Below, piece by piece: positions 44,731 to 53,474 of a DNA stretch of 64,000 nucleotides. Origin of the DNA: Burkholderia diffusa (GTDB taxonomy: Bacteria > Pseudomonadota > Gammaproteobacteria > Burkholderiales > Burkholderiaceae). Position numbers and translations under genes: made by a program. The stretch lies in contig NZ_CABVPN010000023.1 in assembly GCF_902499115.1 (NCBI RefSeq), positions 1 to 64,000 on the forward strand. Reading direction: 5' to 3'. The notes beneath the pieces were generated by a model. It did not search any database and was not told where the DNA came from. It worked only from the letters and a program-made list of their open reading frames with translations. Each line of letters starts with the position of its first letter. The stretch's first letter is position 1.

Positions 44731-45786
44731 TCAGTCCGACAACAGCATCCGCTCGAGTTGCTCGAGGATCGCGTCGCGCTTGTCCTTCGGGAGGCCGCGC
44801 AGGCGCAGTTCGATGCGGTCTTCGCCATACGACTTCAGGTCGCCGACCGACTTGCCGCCGAGCTTGATCTCGAGACGCTGCGCATAGCGCTGGCGGCCCG
44901 CCGGCTTCGGCGTTTCCTGTGCCGCGACGCGGCCCTTGACGATGTCCGACACCTGGCGCGTGCTGAGATCGTCGGACACGATCTTGTTGATCAGCCGCAG
45001 CGTCGCCTCGGTGCCGCGCGCATTGTGATAACGGCCGACCTGATACGCCATGTTCGAACCGAAGCGATCGGGGCGTGCGACCATCTCCTGCATCACGCTT
45101 TCCGGCAGCTTGCCGATCGACAGCGCAACCGCTACCGTCGACTCGTCGAGGCCGAGATGCTCGGACAGTTCCTTCTGACTCTGGAAATGTTTGTCGTCGA
45201 GGAAGCGGCGCCATACGACGGCGTTGTCGAACACCGTCTGCGAATCGCGTTGCACGTTCAGGTCGTAGCCGAGCTTGTAGCTCTGGATTCCGATCGGCAC
45301 GTCGATCACGATCGCCTTCACCGACTCCTTGTTCGCTTCCTTCAACGCACGCACACGACGGCCGCCGTCGCTGACGAAATACGAACCCGGATTGTCGTAG
45401 TCCGGAATCACATGGATCGCCTGCTGCTGCCCTTGCTTCGCGATGTTGACCGCAAGTTCGGCAATCGACGACTTCAGATAGAAGTGCCGCGGGTTGAACG
45501 GACTATGCTTGATCGCCTTCAGCGACAGCTCGATCACCTGGCCGGGCGCATAACGATTCTCGAGGCGCCACGCGCGATATTGCGGCGACTCGTCGGTCGG
45601 CGGATCGAGCAGGACGTCCGGCGGCGGCGCGATGTCCTTCTTGGCGGACTTCGTCGGGGCCGGCGTGGCCGTCTCGGATTTGACGATGCCATCGATGGCA
45701 TTCAGCCGATCAAGCGCCGTGCGCTTCTCGCTCGTCGTGATATCCGGGCGCGCCTGGAATCCTTTTGCAAATTGGGAGGGTTTCAT
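44731..45786 (-). CDS. parB: Chromosome-partitioning protein ParB
   Basis: A 351-residue protein. The N-terminal ParB/Srx CTP-binding domain has NPR (98-100) and GGRRVRA (141-147, the GxRR motif), followed by a central HTH domain (SQKELSEHLGLDESTVAVALSIGKLPE) and a C-terminal dimerisation region. It should bind the TTTATGCGCATAAA palindromes and spread or slide as a CTP clamp. It starts 24 bp after parA, with AAAGGAG as ribosome site; that site overlaps a parS copy. Confidence 0.95.
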   Translation of the reverse strand: MKPSQFAKGFQARPDITTSEKRTALDRLNAIDGIVKSETATPAPTKSAKKDIAPPPDVLLDPPTDESPQYRAWRLENRYAPGQVIELSLKAIKHSPFNPRHFYLKSSIAELAVNIAKQGQQQAIHVIPDYDNPGSYFVSDGGRRVRALKEANKESVKAIVIDVPIGIQSYKLGYDLNVQRDSQTVFDNAVVWRRFLDDKHFQSQKELSEHLGLDESTVAVALSIGKLPESVMQEMVARPDRFGSNMAYQVGRYHNARGTEATLRLINKIVSDDLSTRQVSDIVKGRVAAQETPKPAGRQRYAQRLEIKLGGKSVGDLKSYGEDRIELRLRGLPKDKRDAILEQLERMLLSD

Positions 45787-45793
45787 GCGACTC

Positions 45794-45809
45794 CTTTATG
45801 CGCATAAAG
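45794..45809. promoter_or_regulatory. parS-like site between parA and parB
   Basis: CTTTATGCGCATAAAG is a perfect 16-bp palindrome. It begins one base after the last stop base of parA (read on the minus strand), and its final AAAG is the start of the AAAGGAG Shine-Dalgarno of parB. Confidence 0.8.
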
Positions 45810-46472
45810 TCAGGGCAGCATGGCGACGATTTCGTCGGCACATGCGCGGATTTCCGCAGCGGCCAGCTTGGCGCCGCGATCGTTCATCTGCAGCACGGTC
45901 TGACCGAGCGCCATCGCCTGCTTGTACGCTTCCCGGGTCGGGATTTGCGTCTTCAGCAACGGGAAGCCGAGTTCCTCGAGTGCGCGCTTGAGCTCGCGGG
46001 TCAGCATGCGCTTCTCTTCCGTCTTGTTCAGCAGGAAGACGGCGCGGAGGTCCTCGTTCATCACCTGCGCCTGCTGGATCAGCTTGACCAGCCCAACGCT
46101 CGACCAGTAATCGGCCGGCGACGACGAAGTCGGGATCACGGCGATCGATGCGGCCAGCAGCACCACGCCGGAGACCTTCTCGGTGATCGACGGCGGGCAA
46201 TCGACGACGATGATGTCGTAGTCGTTGATGAACTTCTTGATTTCGCGATGGATCTGGCCGCCTGCTTCGGCGAGGTTGACGACCGGGAACGGGATGCCGG
46301 CGTCGCTGTCACCGGATGCGCTCGACCAGTGAACCAAAGTGTTTTGACCGTCTGCGTCGATGACGAGGACGCGCTTCCCTTTCTCATGGAATGCCGCGCC
46401 GAGGTGCATGGCAATCGTGCTTTTGCCGACGCCACCTTTTTGTTGAGTGACTGCAATGATTTCCGCGGCCAA
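45810..46472 (-). CDS. parA: Chromosome-partitioning ATPase ParA
   Basis: A 220-residue Walker-type ATPase with deviant Walker A KGGVGKST (12-19) and the switch motif VVDCPPS. It lacks an N-terminal HTH, so it is the short type Ib-like ParA, which moves ParB-parS complexes along the nucleoid without repressing its own operon. The start is TTG at 46472, with AGGAG 6 bp upstream. It is co-transcribed with parB. Confidence 0.94.
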   Translation of the reverse strand: MAAEIIAVTQQKGGVGKSTIAMHLGAAFHEKGKRVLVIDADGQNTLVHWSSASGDSDAGIPFPVVNLAEAGGQIHREIKKFINDYDIIVVDCPPSITEKVSGVVLLAASIAVIPTSSSPADYWSSVGLVKLIQQAQVMNEDLRAVFLLNKTEEKRMLTRELKRALEELGFPLLKTQIPTREAYKQAMALGQTVLQMNDRGAKLAAAEIRACADEIVAMLP

Positions 46473-46572
46473 TTTTCACTCCTGTTTTTGGTCGTTGGAA
46501 TTCTACAGGACGATATTTATATTTCAATGAAATTGTCGTTCGCCGACTACGCGTTAGCCATTCGGGCTATTG

Positions 46573-46588
46573 GTTTATGCGCATAAAC
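46573..46588. promoter_or_regulatory. parS-like site 2
   Basis: GTTTATGCGCATAAAC, a perfect palindrome, 100 bp upstream of parA. Confidence 0.85.
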
Positions 46589-46765
46589 GAGCGGGTGATG
46601 CCGGATGGCTGGCACCGGTGGACGCGAGGTTGCTGCGTTGGAGGATGAACGGAGATAGTCGTGACGACAGGCGGCTTCGGTCTCACGTTCGGCACGCTGA
46701 TCGGCGCAATGTATCGGTGCTGCCCTTTCGATCATTGAAGGGGGCTGCTGCCGTGGTGTCGGGGA

Positions 46766-46781
46766 GTTTGTGCGCATAAAC
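46766..46781. promoter_or_regulatory. parS-like site 3 (one mismatch)
   Basis: GTTTGTGCGCATAAAC differs from the perfect form by A to G at position 5, which breaks one symmetric pair and may weaken ParB binding. Confidence 0.75.
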
Positions 46782-46922
46782 TTCGGCGGTATTGGAGAGC
46801 ATCGGCGAGTCTGAGTCCTCGCTCGCGCGCCCCACTCCGATGACGAACGCCGCGCGGCTCAGGCCGATGCGGTGCATACATGCCATGTTCAGTGACGAAG
46901 CGTGCTGGCCGTCCCCCACTGT

Positions 46923-46938
46923 GTTTATGCGCATAAAC
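46923..46938. promoter_or_regulatory. parS-like site 4
   Basis: GTTTATGCGCATAAAC, identical to site 2. Confidence 0.85.
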
Positions 46939-47113
46939 GATCGAGCGGCTCGGCCGATATCAACGGTCGCACGGTCGGCAGACATGCATAAAGACAACCG
47001 TACGGCGATGCCCCGGACGCCATCGCATATTGCGCTGATGATCGTTCGGGGCCATCGAAGTGTCCGGGCCGACCGCGATATCAGCGGTCGTCTCCACCCA
47101 GGCACGCGATAGC

Positions 47114-47129
47114 TTTATGCGCATAAACC
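47114..47129. promoter_or_regulatory. parS-like site 5
   Basis: CTTTATGCGCATAAAC. The inner 14 bp are perfect; only the outermost pair is broken. Confidence 0.8.
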
Positions 47130-47220
47130 CAGCGACGGTTACATGCGGTGGCTCTGTGTCGGCGGCGGCAACACGGCATGACGATGAGCTTATCCCCCGG
47201 GCTATTCGCCGACGAAGAAG

Positions 47221-47240
47221 GCCTCGGAAATTTCCGAGGC
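47221..47240. repeat. Perfect 20-bp palindrome beside the last parS
   Basis: GCCTCGGAAATTTCCGAGGC reads the same on both strands. It does not resemble parS or the iteron. It could be an operator or cruciform-prone site. Confidence 0.7.
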
Positions 47241-47246
47241 AACGCA

Positions 47247-47262
47247 CTTTATGCGCATAAAC
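47247..47262. promoter_or_regulatory. parS-like site 6
   Basis: CTTTATGCGCATAAAC, the same as site 5, six bases after a 20-bp palindrome. Confidence 0.8.
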
Positions 47263-47416
47263 GCGTCAAGCGGGCTGCGCGCTCGTCGGCGCAACGCACG
47301 CTTTCTGCACGCCACACCGAGACTCCAATCCCCTTCCTCCCGTGTGCCGACACCCCGCCGAAACACCCGCAACCAGACTGGCTACAATACTGGCCTTTCT
47401 CATGCAGGCCCGAACG

Positions 47417-47773
47417 ATGATCACGATCTACCACAACCCCCGCTGCTCGAAGTCCCGCGAGACACTTGCACTGATCGAGACGCTGAACACCACTGGCACG
47501 CCGGTGAACGTCGTCGAGTACCTGAAGACGCCGCCGACGGTCGAGGAACTGGAAGCGCTGCATCGTCAGCTTGGGCGCCCGGTGCGCGACATGCTTCGCG
47601 AAGGCGAGGAGCCGTACAAGACGCTGGATCTGGCCCGTGCGAATCTGACGGACGCGGAGGCCTACGAGGCGATTGCGGCGCATCCGATTTTGCTGCAGCG
47701 TCCGATCGTCGTGTATCGAGGCAAGGCAGCCATCGGTCGCCCGCCCGAGTCGGTGCGGGCGCTGTTCGAATAA
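47417..47773 (+). CDS. ArsC-family arsenate-reductase-like thioredoxin-fold protein
   Basis: A 118-residue protein. The N-terminal HNPRCSKSRETL holds the single catalytic Cys10 of the glutaredoxin-linked ArsC family; the C-terminal part has LLQRPIVVYRGKAAIGRPPE with the conserved RP. Family members reduce arsenate or serve as YfgD-type oxidoreductases. There are no ars genes nearby, so a general oxidoreductase role is equally likely. The ATG at 47417 gives the family start. Confidence 0.88.
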   Translation: MITIYHNPRCSKSRETLALIETLNTTGTPVNVVEYLKTPPTVEELEALHRQLGRPVRDMLREGEEPYKTLDLARANLTDAEAYEAIAAHPILLQRPIVVYRGKAAIGRPPESVRALFE

Positions 47774-47985
47774 TTTTAGTTCGACGTATTTTTCTTATCG
47801 AATCATCCCGGTGCGAGCGCGCCGGGATCGACCGACAGCATTCGCAACCGCCAACCACATCTGACGCCGCGCAGCGGACAGCCCGTATTCGACGCGCGCC
47901 CCGCGAGCTGCCTCGAGCGTCGACCTACGACGTCAACAACGACATCGCCAACTGCAAAGCGCAACCTCAGACCGACATCGGCAAC

Positions 47986-48225
47986 TTAGCCCTCCCGCCC
48001 GTCGCCCGACGATTCATCCCGATCACCCCCCGCTTCATCCCCAGTCCCCCGCCCCGCCGCCGCATGCGCCGCCGTTCGCAGCAGCGCGATCTGCTCGCGA
48101 TATGCGCGGCATCCACTGCAAGCCGGCAGATGCACGTGCACCTGCATGCGCTCATGGAGCGTCAACGCTCGGTCGAGCGCATCCGAGAGCAGTCGCGTCA
48201 CGTCTTTACATTTCCCCAGCAGCAT
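47986..48225 (-). CDS. Zinc-finger anti-sigma factor (zf-HC2)
   Basis: A 79-residue protein with the H-x3-C-x2-C zinc anti-sigma motif in HVHLPACSGCRAY. No membrane segment is present, so it is a soluble anti-sigma factor. It overlaps the sigma gene by 20 bp, so the two are translationally coupled and it probably holds that sigma factor inactive. The C-terminal tail is Gly/Asp-rich and likely disordered. Confidence 0.82.
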   Translation of the reverse strand: MLLGKCKDVTRLLSDALDRALTLHERMQVHVHLPACSGCRAYREQIALLRTAAHAAAGRGTGDEAGGDRDESSGDGREG

Positions 48226-48802
48226 CTTCGGTCGTCAGTCCTTTTTCGCTCAGGCAGGTGCGCAGGCGCGTGCGCGCCCGATACAGCAGCACGCTGCAAT
48301 GATTCGTCGTCAACGTAAGTTCGCTGCAGATGTCGTCAATCTCGACGTCGAGGAATTCGCGCATCATGAACACGCGTCCGATGTGTTCCGGCAGATGGTC
48401 GAGGCAGGCCTGGAACAGTGTCCAGAACTGCTGTTGCAGCAACAGCGTTTCGGGGCCCGCCCACGGTCGCGGCTTCGTGTGCGGGGCCCAGTGCCCGTTT
48501 TCCTTGAACAACTCGCGCTCGAGCACGGATTCGCCGTCGAGCTCCGCATCGAGCGCGGACAGACTGACCGTCCGCTGCCGTGCACGCAGAACGTCGATCA
48601 GCTTGTTGCGCAGGATGCCGAATACCCAGGTCTTGTGGGCCGACCGTCCCGCGAACTCGCCCGCATGCGTCCACGCAGCGGTCAGCGCTTCCTGCACGGC
48701 ATCCTCGGCCGCATCGGCATCGCGTAGCTGGAGTCGTGCGAAGCGCAACAGGTCGCGGCGCAGTTGCGCGAGATAGGCAGGGTCGTCGTATGCGGACGGC
48801 AT
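48206..48802 (-). CDS. ECF-type RNA polymerase sigma factor
   Basis: A 198-residue sigma-70-family protein. The region 2 part has DADAAEDAVQEALTAAWTH and TWVFGILRNKLIDVLRARQR; the region 4 HTH is EHIGRVFMMREFLDVEIDDICSELTLT. It is longer than most ECF factors because of an insert after region 2. It belongs to the group paired with soluble zf-HC2 anti-sigma factors; such pairs answer envelope, redox or light stress. It is first in the two-gene operon. Confidence 0.88.
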   Translation of the reverse strand: MPSAYDDPAYLAQLRRDLLRFARLQLRDADAAEDAVQEALTAAWTHAGEFAGRSAHKTWVFGILRNKLIDVLRARQRTVSLSALDAELDGESVLERELFKENGHWAPHTKPRPWAGPETLLLQQQFWTLFQACLDHLPEHIGRVFMMREFLDVEIDDICSELTLTTNHCSVLLYRARTRLRTCLSEKGLTTEDAAGEM

Positions 48803-49027
48803 GGCGGATCGGGAGCCTTACGAAGCGGAGGCGATCGTGTGCGCGCCACCGGGCGGGCGCATCGCGGTGCGAGCAGCTTACTGGGCGAGACGCCGCGCCG
48901 CAATGGATGTTCCGTCACGAATTCATGAAGCCGGTCGGCGCGCTGCGCTATGCTTTCCGGAGCCCCGCGTCGCGCGTTGCGAAATCGCGACGCGGGCGTT
49001 CTGTAACATCAGATCATAACGATCAAG

Positions 49028-49063
49028 TTATCCACAATTTCTGTGGAAAACCTTGTGGAAAGT
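49028..49063 (+). promoter_or_regulatory. DnaA-box cluster
   Basis: TTATCCACA (49028-49036) is a consensus DnaA box. TGTGGAAAA (49042-49050, complement TTTTCCACA) also fits TTWTNCACA, and TGTGGAAAG (49055-49063) is a near match. The cluster lies 110 bp upstream of the FMN reductase gene and 4.4 kb from the initiator stop. Confidence 0.55.
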
Positions 49064-49175
49064 CGGCTGGTTTGCCCCGTGGGACGGCTCGCGGGCTGGC
49101 TTGCCTATAAACAGACCTTTTTTGCCTGTTCGGAATCAATCGATCCGATTCCTCACTCACCGGAAGGAGAAAGCC

Positions 49176-49730
49176 ATGTCCTATCGTGTTGCAGTCGTCG
49201 TCGGCAGCCTGCGTCGCGGTTCCTGGAACCGCGCGCTCGCGCATGCCGCAATCTCGCTCGCCCCCGCCGATTTCTCTTTCGAATTCGTCGAGATCGGCGA
49301 ACTGCCGCTGTACAGCCAGGACTACGACACGGATTTTCCGGAAGTCGCGAAGCGCTTCAAGCAGTCGATCGAAGCGGCCGACGCACTGCTGTTCGTCACG
49401 CCCGAATACAACCGTTCGATCCCGGGCGTGCTGAAGAACGCGCTCGACTGGGGCTCGCGCCCGTGGGGGCACAACTCGTGGTCCGGCAAGCCGGGCGCCG
49501 TGCTGGGCACGTCGCCGGGCGCGGTCGGTACCGCGCTCGCGCAGCAGCACCTGCGCAACGTGCTCGCGTATCTCGACGTGAAGATGCTCGGGCAGCCGGA
49601 AATGTTCATCAAGCATGACCCGGCGCGCATCGACGACGAGGGGCAGATCGTCAGCGAGGACACCCGCAAGTTCCTGCAGGGTTTCGTCGATCGCTACGTC
49701 GACTGGGTGCGCGTGCTGAAGGCGGCCTGA
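49176..49730 (+). CDS. NADPH-dependent FMN reductase (ChrR/azoreductase-like flavodoxin fold)
   Basis: A 184-residue flavoprotein. The FMN phosphate loop is GSLRRGSWNRAL, and the NADPH-dependent FMN-reductase signature is TPEYNRSIPGVLKNALDW. Relatives reduce quinones, chromate or azo compounds with two electrons, protecting against oxidative cycling. GGAAGGAG precedes the ATG. Single gene, downstream of a DnaA-box cluster. Confidence 0.9.
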   Translation: MSYRVAVVVGSLRRGSWNRALAHAAISLAPADFSFEFVEIGELPLYSQDYDTDFPEVAKRFKQSIEAADALLFVTPEYNRSIPGVLKNALDWGSRPWGHNSWSGKPGAVLGTSPGAVGTALAQQHLRNVLAYLDVKMLGQPEMFIKHDPARIDDEGQIVSEDTRKFLQGFVDRYVDWVRVLKAA

Positions 49731-49775
49731 TCGCCGTCCCCTTCCCGCGGCCGGCGCGGGCCCGCATGCGGCGGG

Positions 49776-52019
49776 TCAGGCGCCGGCGTGCCGCGCATCG
49801 CGTGCTTCGCGAATGCCGAGCAGGATCTCGTCGAGCAGTGCGATGTCGAACGGCTTCGACAGCACGCGCACGTTGACGGTACGCGTGCGGTCGAGTTCCT
49901 CCGCGTATCCCGTGACCAGGATCACGGGCAGCTTCCCCGGCCGCTTGTCGATCGCTTCGGCGAGATCGATGCCGTTCAGGCGGCCCGGCATGTGGATATC
50001 CGAGATCACCAGATCGAATGCGTCGTTCGCGGCCGCGCCCTCGATCAGGCGCAACGCGTCGTCGGCGGTGGGTGCGTAGGTGACGCGGTGCCCGAGTAGC
50101 GTCAGCAGCGCTTCGGTGCCGGCTGCGACTTCACTGTTGTCCTCCACCAGCAGCACATGCAGGCCCGCCAGCGCGCCGGCGTCGTGCGAGACGGGCTGCG
50201 ACCGCGGGACGATGTCCTCGACGCGTGCGCGCGGCAGGTAAAGGCGCACCGACGTCCCGGCGCCGACTGCGCTGTCGATCGTCGCTAGGCCGCCCGAGCG
50301 CTCGCAGAACGCGAACACTTGCGGCAGCCCGAGCCCCGTTCCCATTCCCTGCGCCTTCGTCGTGAACAGCGGCTCGAACGCGCGCGCGAGCACGTCGGGC
50401 GCCATGCCCGAGCCCGTATCGTCGAGCGAGATCTGAACGAAGTCGCCGATCAGCGGAAAGCCGTCCTCGCGGCGCAGCGTCACGTTGCGCGCGCCGACCG
50501 TGAAGCGGCCGCCGACCGTCATCGCATCGCGCGCGTTGACGGCGAGATTGATCACCGCGAGCTCGAGCTCCGCGACATCGACCCGGATCGGCCAGATGCC
50601 GGGCTCGATCGCGACGACCAGCGACGACTTCGAACCGAGCGACGTCTTCAGCAGTTCGCGGCACGTGCCGAGCCACTGGCCGACGTCGATCGTTTCGTTG
50701 TGCAGCGGCTGCTTGCGCGCGACGCCGAGCAACTGGCGCGTGAGCGACTGGCCGTTCTTCAGCGCGCGTTCGATCGCGCCGAGTTCCTTGTCGAGATGCT
50801 GGACGCCGCGTCGCCGCGCGATCTGCACGTTGCTCGAGATGATCATCAGCAGGTTGTTGAAGTCATGCGCGACGCTGCCGACCAGGTTGCCGAGCGCCTG
50901 CATCTTGCGCGACTGCCGGTATGCCGATTCGATCGAGCGCCGCATCGACGCTTCGGCCTGCCAGCGGTCCCAGGCTTCCTCTTCCGCCTTCAACCGCTTC
51001 AGCGACAGCCAGATCACCGACCACAGCGCGATCGACGGCGCGAACATCGAGATGAACAGCACGCTCAGGTGTTCGTACCATTCATGCCAGATCGCGGAGG
51101 TGCGGTACGCACACGTCACGTACACGGGGTAGCTGCCGACCTGGCGGTACGCGACGATCTCGCTGCTGGCGCCGTCGTGGCGCACGCGCACGACGCCCGC
51201 GCGCGGATCGTTGCGCGCGTTGCCGAACGTGGCCGTGAGATCGGTATGCGCGAGCGATGGCGGCGGTGGATACGACGCGATCACCGCGCCGTCGGAGCGC
51301 GCGAGCGCCATCGTCATCGGCGTGGCCGCACCGCCGAGCAGGTCGCGGTAGAACGCATTGAAATACGAAGACTTCAGCGCGATCGACACCATCCCGGCGA
51401 ACGAACCGTCGCTGTGGCGTCGCGCGACGCCCGTGTTGAATACGGGGATGTTCTCGAGCTTGAGCGGCCCCATCATCAGCTTCGAGATGTGCTCGATCAC
51501 CTTGCCGTCGCGGATGCCGGCGAAGTCGTCGCGGTACGCAATCGACGCATAGGGCGCCGGATAGTAGAGGCTGTTCGCGAGCAGCATCCCGCTCGCACCG
51601 AAGATCGACACCGCGGCCACCTGCGGATAGCCGCCGCCGATCGTGTTCAACGCTTCGTGGATGTCGGATTCGTGGCGGCGCACGGTGGCGTCGTCCATGT
51701 CCTGCACGAGGTCGACGATGCGCGCATCGAGCGTCTCGCTCAGGTCGAACACCTTGAGCGCATGCTCCTCGGCGACGCGCACGGTGCGCATCGTCACGTC
51801 GCTCGCCGCGGCCTCGCGTGCCGTCAGGTCGTTGTACGCCATGACCGACACGTAGATGCACGGCAGCACGATCGCCGCGACCAGCAGCACGATCAGTGTC
51901 ACGCGCCGGACAGCGAAATCGTGCTCGGGTGCGCCGGACGCATAGCTGCCGTCGTCCTGCCAGTCGTCGGTGGGCGGGGAGGCGGGTGTGCGGGAGTCGG
52001 CGGGACGTTCGGACGTCAT
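49776..52019 (-). CDS. Hybrid sensor histidine kinase with periplasmic Cache-type domain and receiver
   Basis: A 747-residue membrane kinase. Transmembrane helix 1 (about 39-60), a 260-residue periplasmic region resembling Cache (dCache) sensor domains, and helix 2 (about 318-342) precede the cytoplasmic part. His385 in GSVAHDFNNLL is the phosphorylation site, in the HisKA form typical of kinases with a fused receiver. The N box has Asn495, the G boxes are DDTGSGM and GTGLGL. A C-terminal receiver has Asp674 (ISDIHMPG) and Lys722. No dedicated regulator is adjacent; the CheY-type operon 470 bp away on the other strand may be a partner. Confidence 0.9.
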   Translation of the reverse strand: MTSERPADSRTPASPPTDDWQDDGSYASGAPEHDFAVRRVTLIVLLVAAIVLPCIYVSVMAYNDLTAREAAASDVTMRTVRVAEEHALKVFDLSETLDARIVDLVQDMDDATVRRHESDIHEALNTIGGGYPQVAAVSIFGASGMLLANSLYYPAPYASIAYRDDFAGIRDGKVIEHISKLMMGPLKLENIPVFNTGVARRHSDGSFAGMVSIALKSSYFNAFYRDLLGGAATPMTMALARSDGAVIASYPPPPSLAHTDLTATFGNARNDPRAGVVRVRHDGASSEIVAYRQVGSYPVYVTCAYRTSAIWHEWYEHLSVLFISMFAPSIALWSVIWLSLKRLKAEEEAWDRWQAEASMRRSIESAYRQSRKMQALGNLVGSVAHDFNNLLMIISSNVQIARRRGVQHLDKELGAIERALKNGQSLTRQLLGVARKQPLHNETIDVGQWLGTCRELLKTSLGSKSSLVVAIEPGIWPIRVDVAELELAVINLAVNARDAMTVGGRFTVGARNVTLRREDGFPLIGDFVQISLDDTGSGMAPDVLARAFEPLFTTKAQGMGTGLGLPQVFAFCERSGGLATIDSAVGAGTSVRLYLPRARVEDIVPRSQPVSHDAGALAGLHVLLVEDNSEVAAGTEALLTLLGHRVTYAPTADDALRLIEGAAANDAFDLVISDIHMPGRLNGIDLAEAIDKRPGKLPVILVTGYAEELDRTRTVNVRVLSKPFDIALLDEILLGIREARDARHAGA

Positions 52020-52486
52020 TGAGGAATGCGGGCCAGGCTGAGATGTTCAATCATAAACGAGTTGCGCTTGCTCGCCGTACCGGCGCACGGATGTGCAACC
52101 TGATGATTCCGACAGGTGCGAAATGAAAGTTTGAAAACGCTATGAATCCGGCAGCGCAAACGTACACAAAGAAAAATTTTGCGTGCTTATCTTGAAAATG
52201 GCCGCGACTGTTTTCGGAATGCCGCGCGATCGAACCGATTCTGTTCGAAATGGTGAAAATGGCGAGTTGCACTGCCCTCGGTTTACTCAGAGAATCGCGC
52301 CTTGCTTTCCCTATGACAGATATATGCGCCCGCCGGCGTTCGCGGCGCGGTGTGTCGCGTGCCTCGCGCCGCGACGCCCACGCGCGGCCGCACGGTGGGG
52401 CCCACGCTTGATTGCATGGCGCCTCAAGAATTGCGCCGCGCAGTCGTTAACGCGAGAGAGACCATTCCGTATACCGCTTCGCCGCC
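52020..52486. other. Divergent gene-free region between the hybrid kinase and the CheY operon
   Basis: These 467 bp are AT-richer near 52050-52320 and probably hold both promoters. I see no iteron, parS or clear operator. Frames here look like shadows. Confidence 0.4.
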
Positions 52487-52855
52487 ATGCCTTTGCCGAT
52501 CGTGATCGCCGACGACTCCTTGCTCGCTCGCAAACTTCTGACAAAGGCACTGCCGGGAGACTGGGACGTCGACGTCGCGTATGCGGCGAATGGTCGCGAG
52601 GCTCTGGCGCTCTATCGTGACGGCAAAGCTTCCGTGATGTTTCTGGACCTGACGATGCCCGACATGAACGGCTATCAGGTGCTCGAGACACTGCGCCACG
52701 AAGATCTGAACACGTTCGTGATCGTGGTATCCGCCGATATTCAGCCGCAGGCGCAAGCACGCGTGCGCGAGCTGGGCGCGATCGCATTCGTTGCCAAGCC
52801 CGTGACGTCGGAGGCGTTGCTGCCCATTCTCAAGGAGTATGGGTTGTATGCCTGA
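52487..52855 (+). CDS. CheY-like single-domain response regulator
   Basis: A 122-residue receiver domain without output domain. The acidic pocket is Asp9/Asp10, the phosphoacceptor Asp54 is in MFLDLTMPDMNG, the switch Ser82 is in VVSAD, and Lys104 is in VAKPV. It overlaps the next gene by 8 bp. Alone it would act by protein contact, probably with the CheC-type phosphatase or the GGDEF enzyme that follow. Confidence 0.92.
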   Translation: MPLPIVIADDSLLARKLLTKALPGDWDVDVAYAANGREALALYRDGKASVMFLDLTMPDMNGYQVLETLRHEDLNTFVIVVSADIQPQAQARVRELGAIAFVAKPVTSEALLPILKEYGLYA

Positions 52856-53474
52856 ATCGGTGTTCACGGCGGAGCAACGCGACGCGTTGCAGGAGATCGC
52901 CAACCTCGCGATGGGCCGCGCCGCCGCACGGCTCGCGCTCCTGCTCGGGCATTTCATCGAGCTCTCGGTCCCGCGCGTGCGCGTCGTGAAGGCTGCCGAT
53001 GCGGGCGACGCGCTGCGCGAGATGACGGGCATCCACGAGAACGTGACGGCCGTGCGCCAGGGATTCCGTTCCGACATCAAGGGCGAGGCGATCGTGCTGT
53101 GCCGCAGCGCGGGCGTCGCGCGGCTCATGTCGCTGATGGACCGCACGTTCGGCGACGGCGTGTACGCCGGCATGGCCACGCAGGACGAACTCGTGTTCGA
53201 CGTCGCGAACGTGCTGATGAGCGCGTGCGTCGCGTCGATTCTCGACGAACTCGGCCGCAAGCCCGTGTTCTTCCCGCCGGGGCTGCTCGGCGCGAACGTG
53301 TCGTTCGACGACGTGTTCCAGCCGACCGCGCTCGCATGGAGCGTCGCGCTGCTGCTCGAAGTGAACTTCGGCCTCGAGGATCACGCATTCCGCGCACATT
53401 TCGTGATGCTGATGGCCGAGGATTCGATCCGGCTGATGGGCGACGCGCTCGACGCGTTGCTGTCCGCGCTATGA
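52848..53474 (+). CDS. cheC: CheC-type phosphatase
   Basis: A 208-residue protein with the CheC active-site pattern D-x3-E-x2-N-x22-P at Asp12, Glu16, Asn19 and Pro42. A second copy at 118-144 has Asp118 in place of Glu, so one of the two sites is probably weaker. CheC proteins dephosphorylate CheY-P. The start at 52848 lies inside the receiver gene and is served by AAGGAG upstream. Overlap with both neighbours shows a tight three-gene operon. Confidence 0.85.
   Translation: MPESVFTAEQRDALQEIANLAMGRAAARLALLLGHFIELSVPRVRVVKAADAGDALREMTGIHENVTAVRQGFRSDIKGEAIVLCRSAGVARLMSLMDRTFGDGVYAGMATQDELVFDVANVLMSACVASILDELGRKPVFFPPGLLGANVSFDDVFQPTALAWSVALLLEVNFGLEDHAFRAHFVMLMAEDSIRLMGDALDALLSAL

Larger units (their letters stand above)
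46473..47416. other. Gene-free centromere-like region with five parS sites
   Basis: No gene is supported in these 940 bp. It contains five 16-bp palindromes 130-195 bp apart, a 20-bp perfect palindrome, and two related CGATATCA(A/G)CGGTCG segments near 46957 and 47070. It lies upstream of parA. Confidence 0.8.
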
